Assembly (NCBI GenBank): GCA_020635015.1
Contig: JACKAP010000003.1
Span: forward strand, 592,486 to 656,485
Length of the DNA stretch: 64,000 nt
Reading direction: 5' to 3'
From: Calditrichia bacterium
GTDB lineage: Bacteria > Calditrichota > Calditrichia > RBG-13-44-9 > J075
Positions 25,240 through 32,998 of the stretch are shown piece by piece. A program made the translations under genes and the position numbers. Each line of letters starts with the position of its first letter. Position 1 is the stretch's first letter. The notes under the pieces were generated by a model. The model was not told where the DNA came from and did not search any database. It worked only from the letters and a program-made list of their open reading frames with translations.

Positions 25240-26784
25240 GTGAAATTATTATATGCCAGTTATAAAATAATCCTATTTATGACCGCGATGCTGCTCCTGA
25301 TCACCCATCAGGATCTGCGTGCGCTGGCGCCGGATGGTCGTATTTCCCGGCAGGACAGCAGCGCCGGCAGCACCTCGGGTGATACATTCTCCGGGCAGGA
25401 CGAGATGGTGCGTTTTAATGAAAAGCGCGAATTCAATTTTTACACCACGCCATTCCACAGCCTGAGCGCGAGCATCAAAGGTGAGGTGAAATTCAGCGAT
25501 GATTTTCAAGATATCATCGGCATCTCGCCGGGCGGTTACTTTATGATTAAGGAGCGTCGTCTGTTCACTACCGAAATGCTGGAGGTCACGGCCGGAAGCG
25601 ACAGGAAGCCCCATTTCCGCTACCGCCTGCGCGGCCGGCAGTTTGACTACGACGCGGACGCCCGGGCCTGGATGCAGCAGGTGCTGCCGGAAGTGCTGGA
25701 GCGAAGCGGCATCCTCGCCGAGAGCCGCATCCGAAAGTATATGGCCAGTGATGATGTTGACGCTGCGCTGGGTGAGATATCGCGATTAAGCAGCAATCAT
25801 TTAAAAGGCGAATACTATCAGATGCTGGCCGGGTATGACGGACTGTCTGATAAAGAGCGGATTGAACTGATCCGCGCCGCCGGACGGGAAATCAGCAGCA
25901 GCAGCGAACTCCGCGCCACCCTGGAAGGCATCATGGAAGCGATGCCGGACACGCCGGATGTTAATCAGGAACTGCTTTACAGCGCCGGTGAGATCTCCTC
26001 CAGCTCAGAAAAAAGCCAGGCGATCCGTTCTGTGGCGCAGTCCCGCACGATCGATCCCCGAACCGCTGCAGCGATGGCCGGCATGATCGAAACAATTGCT
26101 TCCAGCAGCGAAAAATCGCTGGCCTTGCGCACCATGGCAGTTCATTGCCGCAGCGATGAAGCGGCTCTGACCTCCTACCTGGAAGCGGCGGAGACCATCT
26201 CCTCATCATCCGAGCGGGCGCAGGCGCTGGAGGCCTTGATCGAAGCCGCACCGACCTTCCCGGCAGGCTGGGCGCAGTTGGCCGCCGGTGCCGCCACCAT
26301 CGCTTCCAGCAGCGAGCACAGCCGGGTGCTGCGCAGTGCGGCACAGGTATGCCCCAGCACACCGGACGTATGGAGCGCGTATTTCAACGCCGCTGAACAG
26401 ATCAGTTCCTCTAGCGAGAAGGCCGCGGCGCTGCAGGCAGCCTTGGAGCGGGATGACTTCACCGGCGCTTTTTTGGCGTCCGCTTATCCGGCCGTCATCT
26501 CCGTCTCCTCCAGCAGTGAAAAAGGCCGGGTACTGAGCAGCGCCGCCGCCATTGTGCTGCCGGAAAGCGCCGCCGTCGATGCATTTTTAAATGCCGCCGC
26601 CACTATCAGTTCGTCTTCCGAGTTGGAGCGGGTGCTCACCGACCTGCTCTCACGGGCGGACCTCCCCCGGCCGGCCCTGCAGGCCATCGGGCAATTCACC
26701 GAACAGCATCTGCACAGTAGCAGCAGCCGGGAAAATGTACAACGGTTGGTATTGCAGCGGATGGGGGATGCGGAGAAGGAGTGA
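25240..26784 (+). CDS. Exported protein with about nine SSSSE-turn helical repeats
   Basis: 514 residues from a GTG (GAGGG 5 nt upstream). A signal or TM segment covers about residues 7-25. The N-terminal domain (about 55-140) has FSDDFQDIIGISPGGYFMIKE. Then come repeats of about 33-34 residues, each starting [AE]-x-I-[SA]-S-S-S-E-[KR] followed by a helix (SQAIRSVA), a Pro/Asp-rich linker and a second helix. I count nine SSSE units plus a degenerate first one. Similar ISSDYEK-type repeats follow an SPGGY domain in some M56-like regulatory proteins (from memory); here no peptidase domain is present. It probably acts as a helical solenoid. The stop codon touches an ATGGGGC array. Confidence 0.75.
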   Translation: MKLLYASYKIILFMTAMLLLITHQDLRALAPDGRISRQDSSAGSTSGDTFSGQDEMVRFNEKREFNFYTTPFHSLSASIKGEVKFSDDFQDIIGISPGGYFMIKERRLFTTEMLEVTAGSDRKPHFRYRLRGRQFDYDADARAWMQQVLPEVLERSGILAESRIRKYMASDDVDAALGEISRLSSNHLKGEYYQMLAGYDGLSDKERIELIRAAGREISSSSELRATLEGIMEAMPDTPDVNQELLYSAGEISSSSEKSQAIRSVAQSRTIDPRTAAAMAGMIETIASSSEKSLALRTMAVHCRSDEAALTSYLEAAETISSSSERAQALEALIEAAPTFPAGWAQLAAGAATIASSSEHSRVLRSAAQVCPSTPDVWSAYFNAAEQISSSSEKAAALQAALERDDFTGAFLASAYPAVISVSSSSEKGRVLSSAAAIVLPESAAVDAFLNAAATISSSSELERVLTDLLSRADLPRPALQAIGQFTEQHLHSSSSRENVQRLVLQRMGDAEKE

Positions 26785-27022
26785 TGGGGCATGGGGCATG
26801 GGGCATGGGGCATGGGGCATGGGGCATGGGGCATGGGGCCAGAGAAAGCTGTTCGAAAAATTGGGAGAGACCAAGAAAAAAATCTGAGTTTTGACAGCTC
26901 TTGAGAATAAAACAACAGACACGCGAATTTCGAAAGGGATATAGAGGCAAGAGGCTTCAAAGATGGCAAATACTTGATAAAACAACCTAACCGCGCCATG
27001 CCCCATGCCCCCTGCCCCATGC
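26784..27022. repeat. (ATGGGGC)8 array with opposed GCCCCATGC arm, GCATGGGG family (copy 3)
   Basis: Eight perfect ATGGGGC heptamers (26784-26839) start at the last base of the TGA stop of the upstream gene. About 160 nt later, 26996-27022 carries the opposed CCATGCCCCATGCCCCCTGC and the CCCCATGCAAAAG segment also seen in copies 1 and 2. The middle is AT-rich with no gene. Confidence 0.9.
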
Positions 27023-27030
27023 AAAAGAAA

Positions 27031-27492
27031 TCAATCCCCCCCACCCTCATCCTGCATATAGGTCGACATCATCAAGTCGCTTTCTTCTTCCTCATGGGTG
27101 GCGATCAAATCGAAGATGGCTTGAATATCGCTGCAGACTCGGGCGATTTTCTCCTCATCTTGTTCTTCGACCGCCTTCAGGTCACGCAGCACCGCTTCCA
27201 GGCCTTCCTGGATTTGCTCGTGCTCATCTTCCAGTTTTTCAACTGCACTGGAGCGATGCGGCGCCACTCTCAGCACATCATGCATAAAACCGCCTTCTTC
27301 TTCCAGATCAAAATGCTTCTGCATGTCGGTGCAAAAATCGCGCAGGGTCCACAGAAGATCCATCCGCCATTTGGCATATCCTCCGGCAGGTATCTCCGCG
27401 CCGATCATGCCTTTAATGCGGGCCATCTCCTCCTTCATGTGCTCGTGTTCTTCTCTGATCTTCTGAGCGATGTTGCGTTCGTCTAAAGGCAT
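27031..27492 (-). CDS. Hemerythrin HHE-domain protein
   Basis: 153 residues from the ATG at 27492 (GGAGG 5 nt upstream); a longer frame to 27597 runs back through a palindrome and is unlikely. It is a four-helix bundle with His/Glu positions HEHM, H-x-x-x-E (KHFDLEEE), HRSSAVEKLEDEHEQI and HEEEE, suited to a di-iron site that binds oxygen, NO or iron. It is the last gene of the Rnf/Kor operon, separated from rnfA by a 48-bp palindrome, and may protect low-potential Fe-S enzymes from oxygen or NO (inference). Confidence 0.85.
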   Translation of the reverse strand: MPLDERNIAQKIREEHEHMKEEMARIKGMIGAEIPAGGYAKWRMDLLWTLRDFCTDMQKHFDLEEEGGFMHDVLRVAPHRSSAVEKLEDEHEQIQEGLEAVLRDLKAVEEQDEEKIARVCSDIQAIFDLIATHEEEESDLMMSTYMQDEGGGD

Positions 27493-27540
27493 GGGAACCT
27501 CCAAGTAGTTTGAAATTGAAATGACAGTCGGGTGAATGAG

Positions 27541-27588
27541 TTGATGGGATGTAGGGGCGAGTCGCGACTCGCCCCTACATCCCATCAA
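27541..27588. repeat. Perfect 48-bp palindrome, TCGCGA-centred
   Basis: Positions 27541-27564 (TTGATGGGATGTAGGGGCGA GTCG) are followed without a loop by their exact reverse complement, 27565-27588. The outer part belongs to the TTGATGGG octamer family and the core to the GAGTCGCGACTC family. It starts 5 nt beyond the rnfA stop, so it may stabilise or end the rnf transcript. Confidence 0.95.
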
Positions 27589-27593
27589 TCCTA

Positions 27594-28178
27594 TCAATGC
27601 CCTCCCAGTCCGGCAAATCCCATAAACGCCAGCGAGAGCACCCCGGCCACGATCAGGGTCAGGGCCGCCCCTTTGATCACTTCCGGCACATCGGACAACT
27701 GCAGTTCCTCGCGGATGCCGGCCATGATCACCAGTGCCAGGGTAAAACCGGCGCCGGCGCCCAGCGCAAAAGCCATGGACTGGAAGAGATCATACTGCCG
27801 GTTGGTTTGAAAAAGCGCCAGCCCCAAAATGGCGCAGTTGGTGGTAATCAAAGGAAGAAAGATACCCAGCGCCCGGAAAAGGGCCGGGCTGAATTTTTTG
27901 ATGATCATTTCTACCAACTGCACCGTCGAGGCAATCACTACGATGTACGAGATCAACTGCAGGTACGGCGCATTGATCGCCACCAGGGCATTATGGATGC
28001 CGTACGCGCATAATGAGGCGACAAACATCACAAAGGATACCGCTCCGCCCATGCGTGCAGCGGTATCGATCTTGCCTGAGACCCCCAGGAACGGACAGAT
28101 ACCCAGGAATGAGCTCAACACAAAATTATTGATCAGACAGGCGTTCAAAAAGATAAACATATGAGATTCAGATACCAT
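27594..28178 (-). CDS. rnfA: Electron transport complex subunit RnfA
   Basis: 194 residues with six TM helices. The family motifs are LINNFVLSSFLGICPFLGVS near the N-terminus and the second half-repeat NCAILGLALF. RnfA pairs with RnfE in the membrane and is involved in the ion path and the membrane [2Fe-2S] site coordinated by Cys of both. GAGG precedes the ATG. It lies 7 nt after rnfE and is the last rnf gene of the operon. Confidence 0.93.
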   Translation of the reverse strand: MVSESHMFIFLNACLINNFVLSSFLGICPFLGVSGKIDTAARMGGAVSFVMFVASLCAYGIHNALVAINAPYLQLISYIVVIASTVQLVEMIIKKFSPALFRALGIFLPLITTNCAILGLALFQTNRQYDLFQSMAFALGAGAGFTLALVIMAGIREELQLSDVPEVIKGAALTLIVAGVLSLAFMGFAGLGGH

Positions 28179-28185
28179 GATCGCC

Positions 28186-28824
28186 TCAAGCTGCTAATTC
28201 GGTTTGTTTTTTGCGCTGCTTCAGCCAACTGAAAAGCAGCAGCCATCCTCCCAACACGAAGAAGGCGCCGCCGGGCAGGATCATCACGATCCAGGGTTCG
28301 AAGCTCTCACCAAAGACCGGGATACCGGCAAAAGTACCGTTCCCGAGCACTTCCCGCACCACCCCCAGGCACAGCACCGCAATGGTAAAGCCGCCGCCCA
28401 TGCCCAACGCATCGAGCACCGAGCGCCCCAGGGTGTTCTTGGAGGCAAAGGCCTCGGCGCGGCCGAGGATAATGCAATTCACCACGATCAGCGAGATAAA
28501 CGCGCCCAATGCTTTGTGCACCTCGATGCTGACCGCCTGGATGGTATAGTCCGCCACCGTTACAAAAGTGGCAATAATCAGGATATAAGTAGCGATGCGC
28601 ACCTGCTTGGGAATCAGCTTGCGCAACAGGGAGACCAGGGTGTTGGACATCAGCAGCACAAAGGTGGTCGCCAATCCCATCACCAGGGCGTTGATCACCG
28701 AGTTGGTCACAGCCAGTACCGGACACATCCCCAGCAGCTGCACGAACACCGGGTTTTCCTTCCAGATACCTTTCAGGAATGTATCCATATTCTCGGGCGG
28801 TTTGCTTGTCGAGGTTTCCGGCAT
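28186..28824 (-). CDS. rnfE: Electron transport complex subunit RnfE
   Basis: 212 residues with six TM helices and the paired motif NPVFVQLLGMCPVLAVTNSV plus NCIILGRAEAFA, homologous to RnfA. The ATG overlaps the TGA stop of rnfG by one base, so translation is coupled. With RnfA it forms the inner membrane core of the ferredoxin:NAD oxidoreductase. An Nqr identity (NqrD) is less likely because RnfB and RnfC are also present. Confidence 0.93.
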   Translation of the reverse strand: MPETSTSKPPENMDTFLKGIWKENPVFVQLLGMCPVLAVTNSVINALVMGLATTFVLLMSNTLVSLLRKLIPKQVRIATYILIIATFVTVADYTIQAVSIEVHKALGAFISLIVVNCIILGRAEAFASKNTLGRSVLDALGMGGGFTIAVLCLGVVREVLGNGTFAGIPVFGESFEPWIVMILPGGAFFVLGGWLLLFSWLKQRKKQTELAA

Positions 28825-29534
28825 CAGTCACCTTTCTGTAATTCGGGTAATCGCTGCACAATCAGCGGGATATTTTTGGCGGTACTCTCCCGGAGCATGG
28901 CGGTGATCGCCCGGGAGGAGATGGTTGCCCCGGTAATGGCGCTGATCTGCCAGGGATCGGTTTTCTGGCCGGACTTTACCATTTCCAGGGGATTGACCAG
29001 CACATCGCCATCAGGATTCAACTTCACATCCAGGGCTTCAAAATTGTCCAGGAACTGGGGATCCTTTTCGATCTTATCACCCAGCCCGGGGGTTTCGGTG
29101 CTTTGCAGCACCTTCATGCCCACCACCGCCTCTTTTTGGGGATCGTAACCGTAAATAACCCGGATCACATCCTGGAAACCCTGGCCGCTGGCTTCTAGCG
29201 CCACCCCGGCCAGTCCGCCGCCGGATTTATAGCAAGCATAGAGTGTCAATTGTTTGGGGTCGGCTTCTGCAACTTCCGTGACCTTTCCCGCCGCGTCGAC
29301 CGTAAAAACACGCTTGGTGGCCGCACCGGGAACCACCTCGAAAATCGCTTTTTCCAGCAGCCGGGCCTTATTGTCCTGGATAAAGGGGAAGGTGACCTGA
29401 TAGGTAAACACGATCAGGATGCCGGCAATCAGCCCGATGGCCCCCATCGCGCTGATCATCTTCCCGCTGCCGGCCTCCGGCGCTTCTTCCGGGAAGGCAG
29501 GTGGAACTGGTTTTGTCGTTTCCGCGTCGGTCAT
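28824..29534 (-). CDS. rnfG: Electron transport complex subunit RnfG
   Basis: 236 residues with one N-terminal TM helix (MGAIGLIAGILIVFTYQVTF) and an exported FMN-binding domain. The FMN attachment motif is ISAITGATISSRAIT, matching SGATxT/S with a covalently flavinylated Thr or Ser. GGAGGAG lies 5 nt before the ATG. An 89-nt gap holding a heptamer array separates it from rnfD. Confidence 0.92.
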   Translation of the reverse strand: MTDAETTKPVPPAFPEEAPEAGSGKMISAMGAIGLIAGILIVFTYQVTFPFIQDNKARLLEKAIFEVVPGAATKRVFTVDAAGKVTEVAEADPKQLTLYACYKSGGGLAGVALEASGQGFQDVIRVIYGYDPQKEAVVGMKVLQSTETPGLGDKIEKDPQFLDNFEALDVKLNPDGDVLVNPLEMVKSGQKTDPWQISAITGATISSRAITAMLRESTAKNIPLIVQRLPELQKGD

Positions 29535-29575
29535 AATTTCTCCTCCCCATCATGAATGATAGGGCTAAAATCCCT

Positions 29576-29638
29576 CATCCTCTATCCTTTATCCTTTAAC
29601 CTTCATCCTTTAACCTTCATCCTTCATCCTTTATCCTT
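29576..29638 (-). repeat. Heptamer array (AAGGATA/AAGGATG/AAGGTTA) at the rnfD stop
   Basis: Nine heptamers on the plus strand: CATCCTC, TATCCTT twice, TAACCTT, CATCCTT, TAACCTT, CATCCTT twice, TATCCTT. Read on the minus strand the array encodes the last residues of RnfD (KDKG) and supplies its TGA stop at 29624-29626. The remaining heptamers form most of the rnfD-rnfG spacer. Confidence 0.92.
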
Positions 29639-30652
29639 TTTTCTGCTCTCCCCATAAATCCTCGCTTGCGTCACCCGGTTGATCAACGGGCTGACCGCGT
29701 TCATCAGCAGGATGGCGTACATCACGCCTTCCGGCAGCCCGCCATAGGTGCGGATCACCATCACCAGCACCCCGATGCCGATGCCGAAGATCCAGCATCC
29801 CCGCTGGGTGACCGGGGAGGTGACCGGGTCGGTGGCCATATAGATCGCGCCGAGCATCAGTCCCCCGGAAAAGAGGTGGAACATCGGAGGGGCATATTTC
29901 AGGGGATCGACCCAATGCAGAATGCCGGCAAACACCGCCACGCTGGCAAATACCGCCACCGGCACCCGCCAATTGAGATAATTGCGCCAGGCGAGGTAGA
30001 TCCCGCCCAGGAGAATGATCAGCGCGCAGGTCTCCCCCAGTGATCCGCCGGTATTGCCCAGCAGAAGCTGCAGCGTATCGGTCGTCTGACCCGCAAATTT
30101 CATCTGTGAGAGGGGGGTTGCAGTGGTGACAGCACTTACCGTGGTTTTGGCGAAGGGCATCCCGAACTGGGTCGGATAGAGCCGCGCCAGGCTTTGCCAG
30201 CCGCCCTGTGGCACCCAGGTGGTCAATGCCACCGGGAAGGCCGCCTGCAGAAAAGCCCGCCCCACCAGGGCAGGGTTGAAAATATTCGACCCGACTCCGC
30301 CAAACACCATTTTCCCGATGCCGATCGCCGCCACCGCCCCCAGCAGCGCCATCCACAGGGGAATCGCCGGAGGCAGCACCAGGGCCAGCAGCAGGCCGGT
30401 CAGGATGGCGCTGCCGTCGGCGATGCTAAGCCGGCGCCCGCGCTTTCCGCGACTGAACACCCACTCGGTGCCCAGCGCCCCGCCCACACAAACCAATATC
30501 AACAACAATGCCCCCAGGCCGAAATAGTAGATCGCCGCCAAACTTACCGGCACCAGGCTATAGATCACCTGGCGCATGATGGTGGGCATATCGTCTTCCT
30601 GTTTGAGAAACGGCGACGAGGTCAGGAGTAGTTTCACTTCCGCTGCTTTCAT
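29624..30652 (-). CDS. rnfD: Electron transport complex subunit RnfD
   Basis: 342 residues with about nine TM helices. The flavinylation site lies in GAIYMATDPVTSPVTQRG, and the family block NPALVGRAFLQAAFP is present. It starts 4 nt after rnfC. The C-terminal KDKG and the stop codon derive from the heptamer array, so the extreme C-terminus is probably not functionally constrained. Confidence 0.92.
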   Translation of the reverse strand: MKAAEVKLLLTSSPFLKQEDDMPTIMRQVIYSLVPVSLAAIYYFGLGALLLILVCVGGALGTEWVFSRGKRGRRLSIADGSAILTGLLLALVLPPAIPLWMALLGAVAAIGIGKMVFGGVGSNIFNPALVGRAFLQAAFPVALTTWVPQGGWQSLARLYPTQFGMPFAKTTVSAVTTATPLSQMKFAGQTTDTLQLLLGNTGGSLGETCALIILLGGIYLAWRNYLNWRVPVAVFASVAVFAGILHWVDPLKYAPPMFHLFSGGLMLGAIYMATDPVTSPVTQRGCWIFGIGIGVLVMVIRTYGGLPEGVMYAILLMNAVSPLINRVTQARIYGESRKKDKG

Positions 30653-30656
30653 CCGT

Positions 30657-32012
30657 TTAACCCGCTTTCTTACGCGCTTTGGCCTGTTTTTCTCTCAGCA
30701 GTGCTTTCGCCACCCGGAAGCGCTGCACCAGGGGAATGTTAGAGGGACAGACGTAGGAACAGGAACCGCATTCCATACAATCGAGGATATGATAATCCAT
30801 CATTTCTTCATATTGCCGCACTTTGGCAAGGGCGCCCAGGCGGCTGGGATTGAGATACACCGGGCAGGCATCCACGCAGCGTAGGCAGCGGATACAGGGA
30901 TATTCCTCCCGCTCCTGCACTTCGACATCGGTCAGGCACAGAATGCCGGAAGTGCCTTTCATGATCGGCACATCCAGATGCAGTTGGGGGGCGCCCATCA
31001 TCGGCCCGCCGAAGAGGATCTGGAGGGTGTTCTCTTTTAGGCCGCCGCAATATTCCAGCACATCGCTGAGCTTGGTGCCGATCGGCACCAGCAGATTGGA
31101 GGGGCGATTGATCCCCGGGCCGGTGACGGTGACGATGCGTTCGATCAGCGGCTGGTTGAGCTGAAAAAGCTGCCCGATAGAGGCCAGGGTACCGATATTA
31201 TTGACGATCACCTGAATATCGATCGGCAGCTTCCCGCTGGGAATCTCGCGGTTGAGCACCGCCTCGGTGAGCATTTTCTCCGCGCCCTGGGGATATTTGG
31301 TCTGCAGCGGCACGATTTCGCAGTTCAGATCCGGCGGCAAGGTTTTGCGCAGGTGGGCAATCGCATCCGGCTTGTTCGATTCGATCCCCAGATATACCCG
31401 GTCCACCCCCAGAATGCGCTGGGCAATGCGAATCCCCAGGAAAATGGGCTGCTCGTTCTCCAGCATCAGACGATGGTCGCTGGTCAGATAGGGTTCGCAC
31501 TCCACCCCGTTGACGATAAAAAACTCCGCATGCTTGCCTTCCGGCACGGTCAGCTTGACGTGGGTGGGAAATGCCGCTCCCCCCAAACCGACAAATCCTC
31601 CGTGCTGCACGATGTAGAGCAATTCCTCCGGTGATAAATTTTCCCATTCCAGGCTATACTGGTTGATCAGGGTCTGAGGCGAATAAGGATCGCGTTCGAT
31701 CACCATCGACTCCACCATTTTCCCGGATGGATGATGGCGCAGTTCGATCGCCTTCACCCGTCCGGCAACCGAGCTGTGCAGGCTGGTGGAAATATACCCG
31801 ACCGGCTCGGCCAGAAGCTGTCCGCGGTAGACTTTATCCCCCACCTTCACCACCGGCCGGGAAGGGGCGCCGAGGTGCTGGCTGAGCGGCAGCACGTATT
31901 CATCTACGAAGGGCATCCGTTCGATGGCACGGTCACGACTCAACTCTTTATAATCGTCCGGATGAATGCCGTGCCGGAATGTTTTTGTTGCTTGGGTAAA
32001 CCAGGAAAACAT
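30657..32012 (-). CDS. rnfC: Electron transport complex subunit RnfC
   Basis: 451 residues. The N-terminal barrel-sandwich segment is followed by an NADH/FMN-binding Nqo1-like fold (GGFVGLGGAAFPTHVKL, NGVECEPYLTSDHRLML), a SLBB-like region and two 4Fe-4S motifs (CIRCLRCVDACP and CMECGSCSYVCP). RnfC is the cytoplasmic subunit that handles NAD(H). It lies 10 nt after ppk2, and rnfD follows after 4 nt. Confidence 0.93.
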   Translation of the reverse strand: MFSWFTQATKTFRHGIHPDDYKELSRDRAIERMPFVDEYVLPLSQHLGAPSRPVVKVGDKVYRGQLLAEPVGYISTSLHSSVAGRVKAIELRHHPSGKMVESMVIERDPYSPQTLINQYSLEWENLSPEELLYIVQHGGFVGLGGAAFPTHVKLTVPEGKHAEFFIVNGVECEPYLTSDHRLMLENEQPIFLGIRIAQRILGVDRVYLGIESNKPDAIAHLRKTLPPDLNCEIVPLQTKYPQGAEKMLTEAVLNREIPSGKLPIDIQVIVNNIGTLASIGQLFQLNQPLIERIVTVTGPGINRPSNLLVPIGTKLSDVLEYCGGLKENTLQILFGGPMMGAPQLHLDVPIMKGTSGILCLTDVEVQEREEYPCIRCLRCVDACPVYLNPSRLGALAKVRQYEEMMDYHILDCMECGSCSYVCPSNIPLVQRFRVAKALLREKQAKARKKAG

Positions 32013-32022
32013 AGCTGCCTCA

Positions 32023-32970
32023 TTAACCGATAAATTTTCCGCTTTTGATCCGCTGCGCTTCCATCAGTTCCATTTCCCGGGCGCCGGAGATCACGATTTC
32101 CGGATCGGGGACAAAATCGAGCTTTTCATCGAGACGTTTGTATTGCATCGAATTTAAGATCACCTTCATCGCATTCAGGCGCGCCCGGTGCTTATCGTTG
32201 GACCGGATGATCACCCACGGCGCAGTGTTGGTGCTGGTGCGCCGGAGCATCTTAAATTTCATATCGGTGAACTCATCCCAGCGGTCCTGAGCCTGCAAGT
32301 CTACCTCGCTGAGTTTCCACTGGCGCAGCGGGTCGTTGCGGCGGCGCTCGAAGCGGTGCTCCTGCTCTTCTTTGGTAACGCTGAAGTAGAGCTTGATCAA
32401 CAGGGTGCCCTGGCGCACCAGGTCTTTTTCAAAACCGACCACCCCGCGCATAAAATTGTCATATTCTTCTTTGGTGCAGAAGCCGAACACCGGCTCCACC
32501 ATCGCCCGGTTGTACCAGCTGCGGTCGAAGAGAACGATCTCGCCGCCCCGGGGGAACTGTGCGACATACCGCTGGAAGAACCATTGGGTGCGCTGCTCCT
32601 CGGTGGGTTTGCCCAATGCCACCACCCGGTAGCGTTTTTCGTTCATGTAGCGGGTGACCCGCCGGATGGTGCCCCCTTTACCGGCAGCATCCCGGCCTTC
32701 AAAGACGATGATCATGCGTTGTCCGGTCTCTTCCAGCGCTTTCTGCATCTCGATCAATTCCGCCTGATAGGGCCGCAATTCCAGCTCCCGGCGGTAGCGC
32801 TTCAGCGCCTTGCGGTGCCGGGTTTTCAGTCGCAAGTTATCCGCTTTCAGACGCAGATAGTCCCGGCGCAGCTCCTCCAGATCCAAAGGCGGGGCTTCTA
32901 TCTCTTCCGTGTCCTGATCCACTTCTGCCGGGGGCATTTCCGGTTCTTTATCGTTGATTTTCCGCATCAT
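32023..32970 (-). CDS. ppk2: Polyphosphate kinase 2
   Basis: 315 residues from the ATG at 32970 (AAGGGA about 6 nt upstream; the frame opens one codon earlier at TTG). Walker A FEGRDAAGKGGTI, Walker B FDRSWYNRAMVEPVFGF and the lid arginines (HRFERRRNDPLRQWKLS) define PPK2, which moves phosphate between polyphosphate and nucleoside di- or monophosphates. It lies between the PFOR-like gene and rnfC with spacings of 28 and 10 nt, so it appears to belong to the operon; the reason is unclear. An energy-buffer role beside a redox ion pump is plausible (inference). Confidence 0.9.
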   Translation of the reverse strand: MMRKINDKEPEMPPAEVDQDTEEIEAPPLDLEELRRDYLRLKADNLRLKTRHRKALKRYRRELELRPYQAELIEMQKALEETGQRMIIVFEGRDAAGKGGTIRRVTRYMNEKRYRVVALGKPTEEQRTQWFFQRYVAQFPRGGEIVLFDRSWYNRAMVEPVFGFCTKEEYDNFMRGVVGFEKDLVRQGTLLIKLYFSVTKEEQEHRFERRRNDPLRQWKLSEVDLQAQDRWDEFTDMKFKMLRRTSTNTAPWVIIRSNDKHRARLNAMKVILNSMQYKRLDEKLDFVPDPEIVISGAREMELMEAQRIKSGKFIG

Positions 32971-32998
32971 CAAATTCCCTTAACTCGAAAGGTACCGT

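Noticed and set aside
7186..27022. Insertion sequences
   Set aside because: The long palindromes contain no transposase frame and no clear target duplications; they are kept as repeats only.
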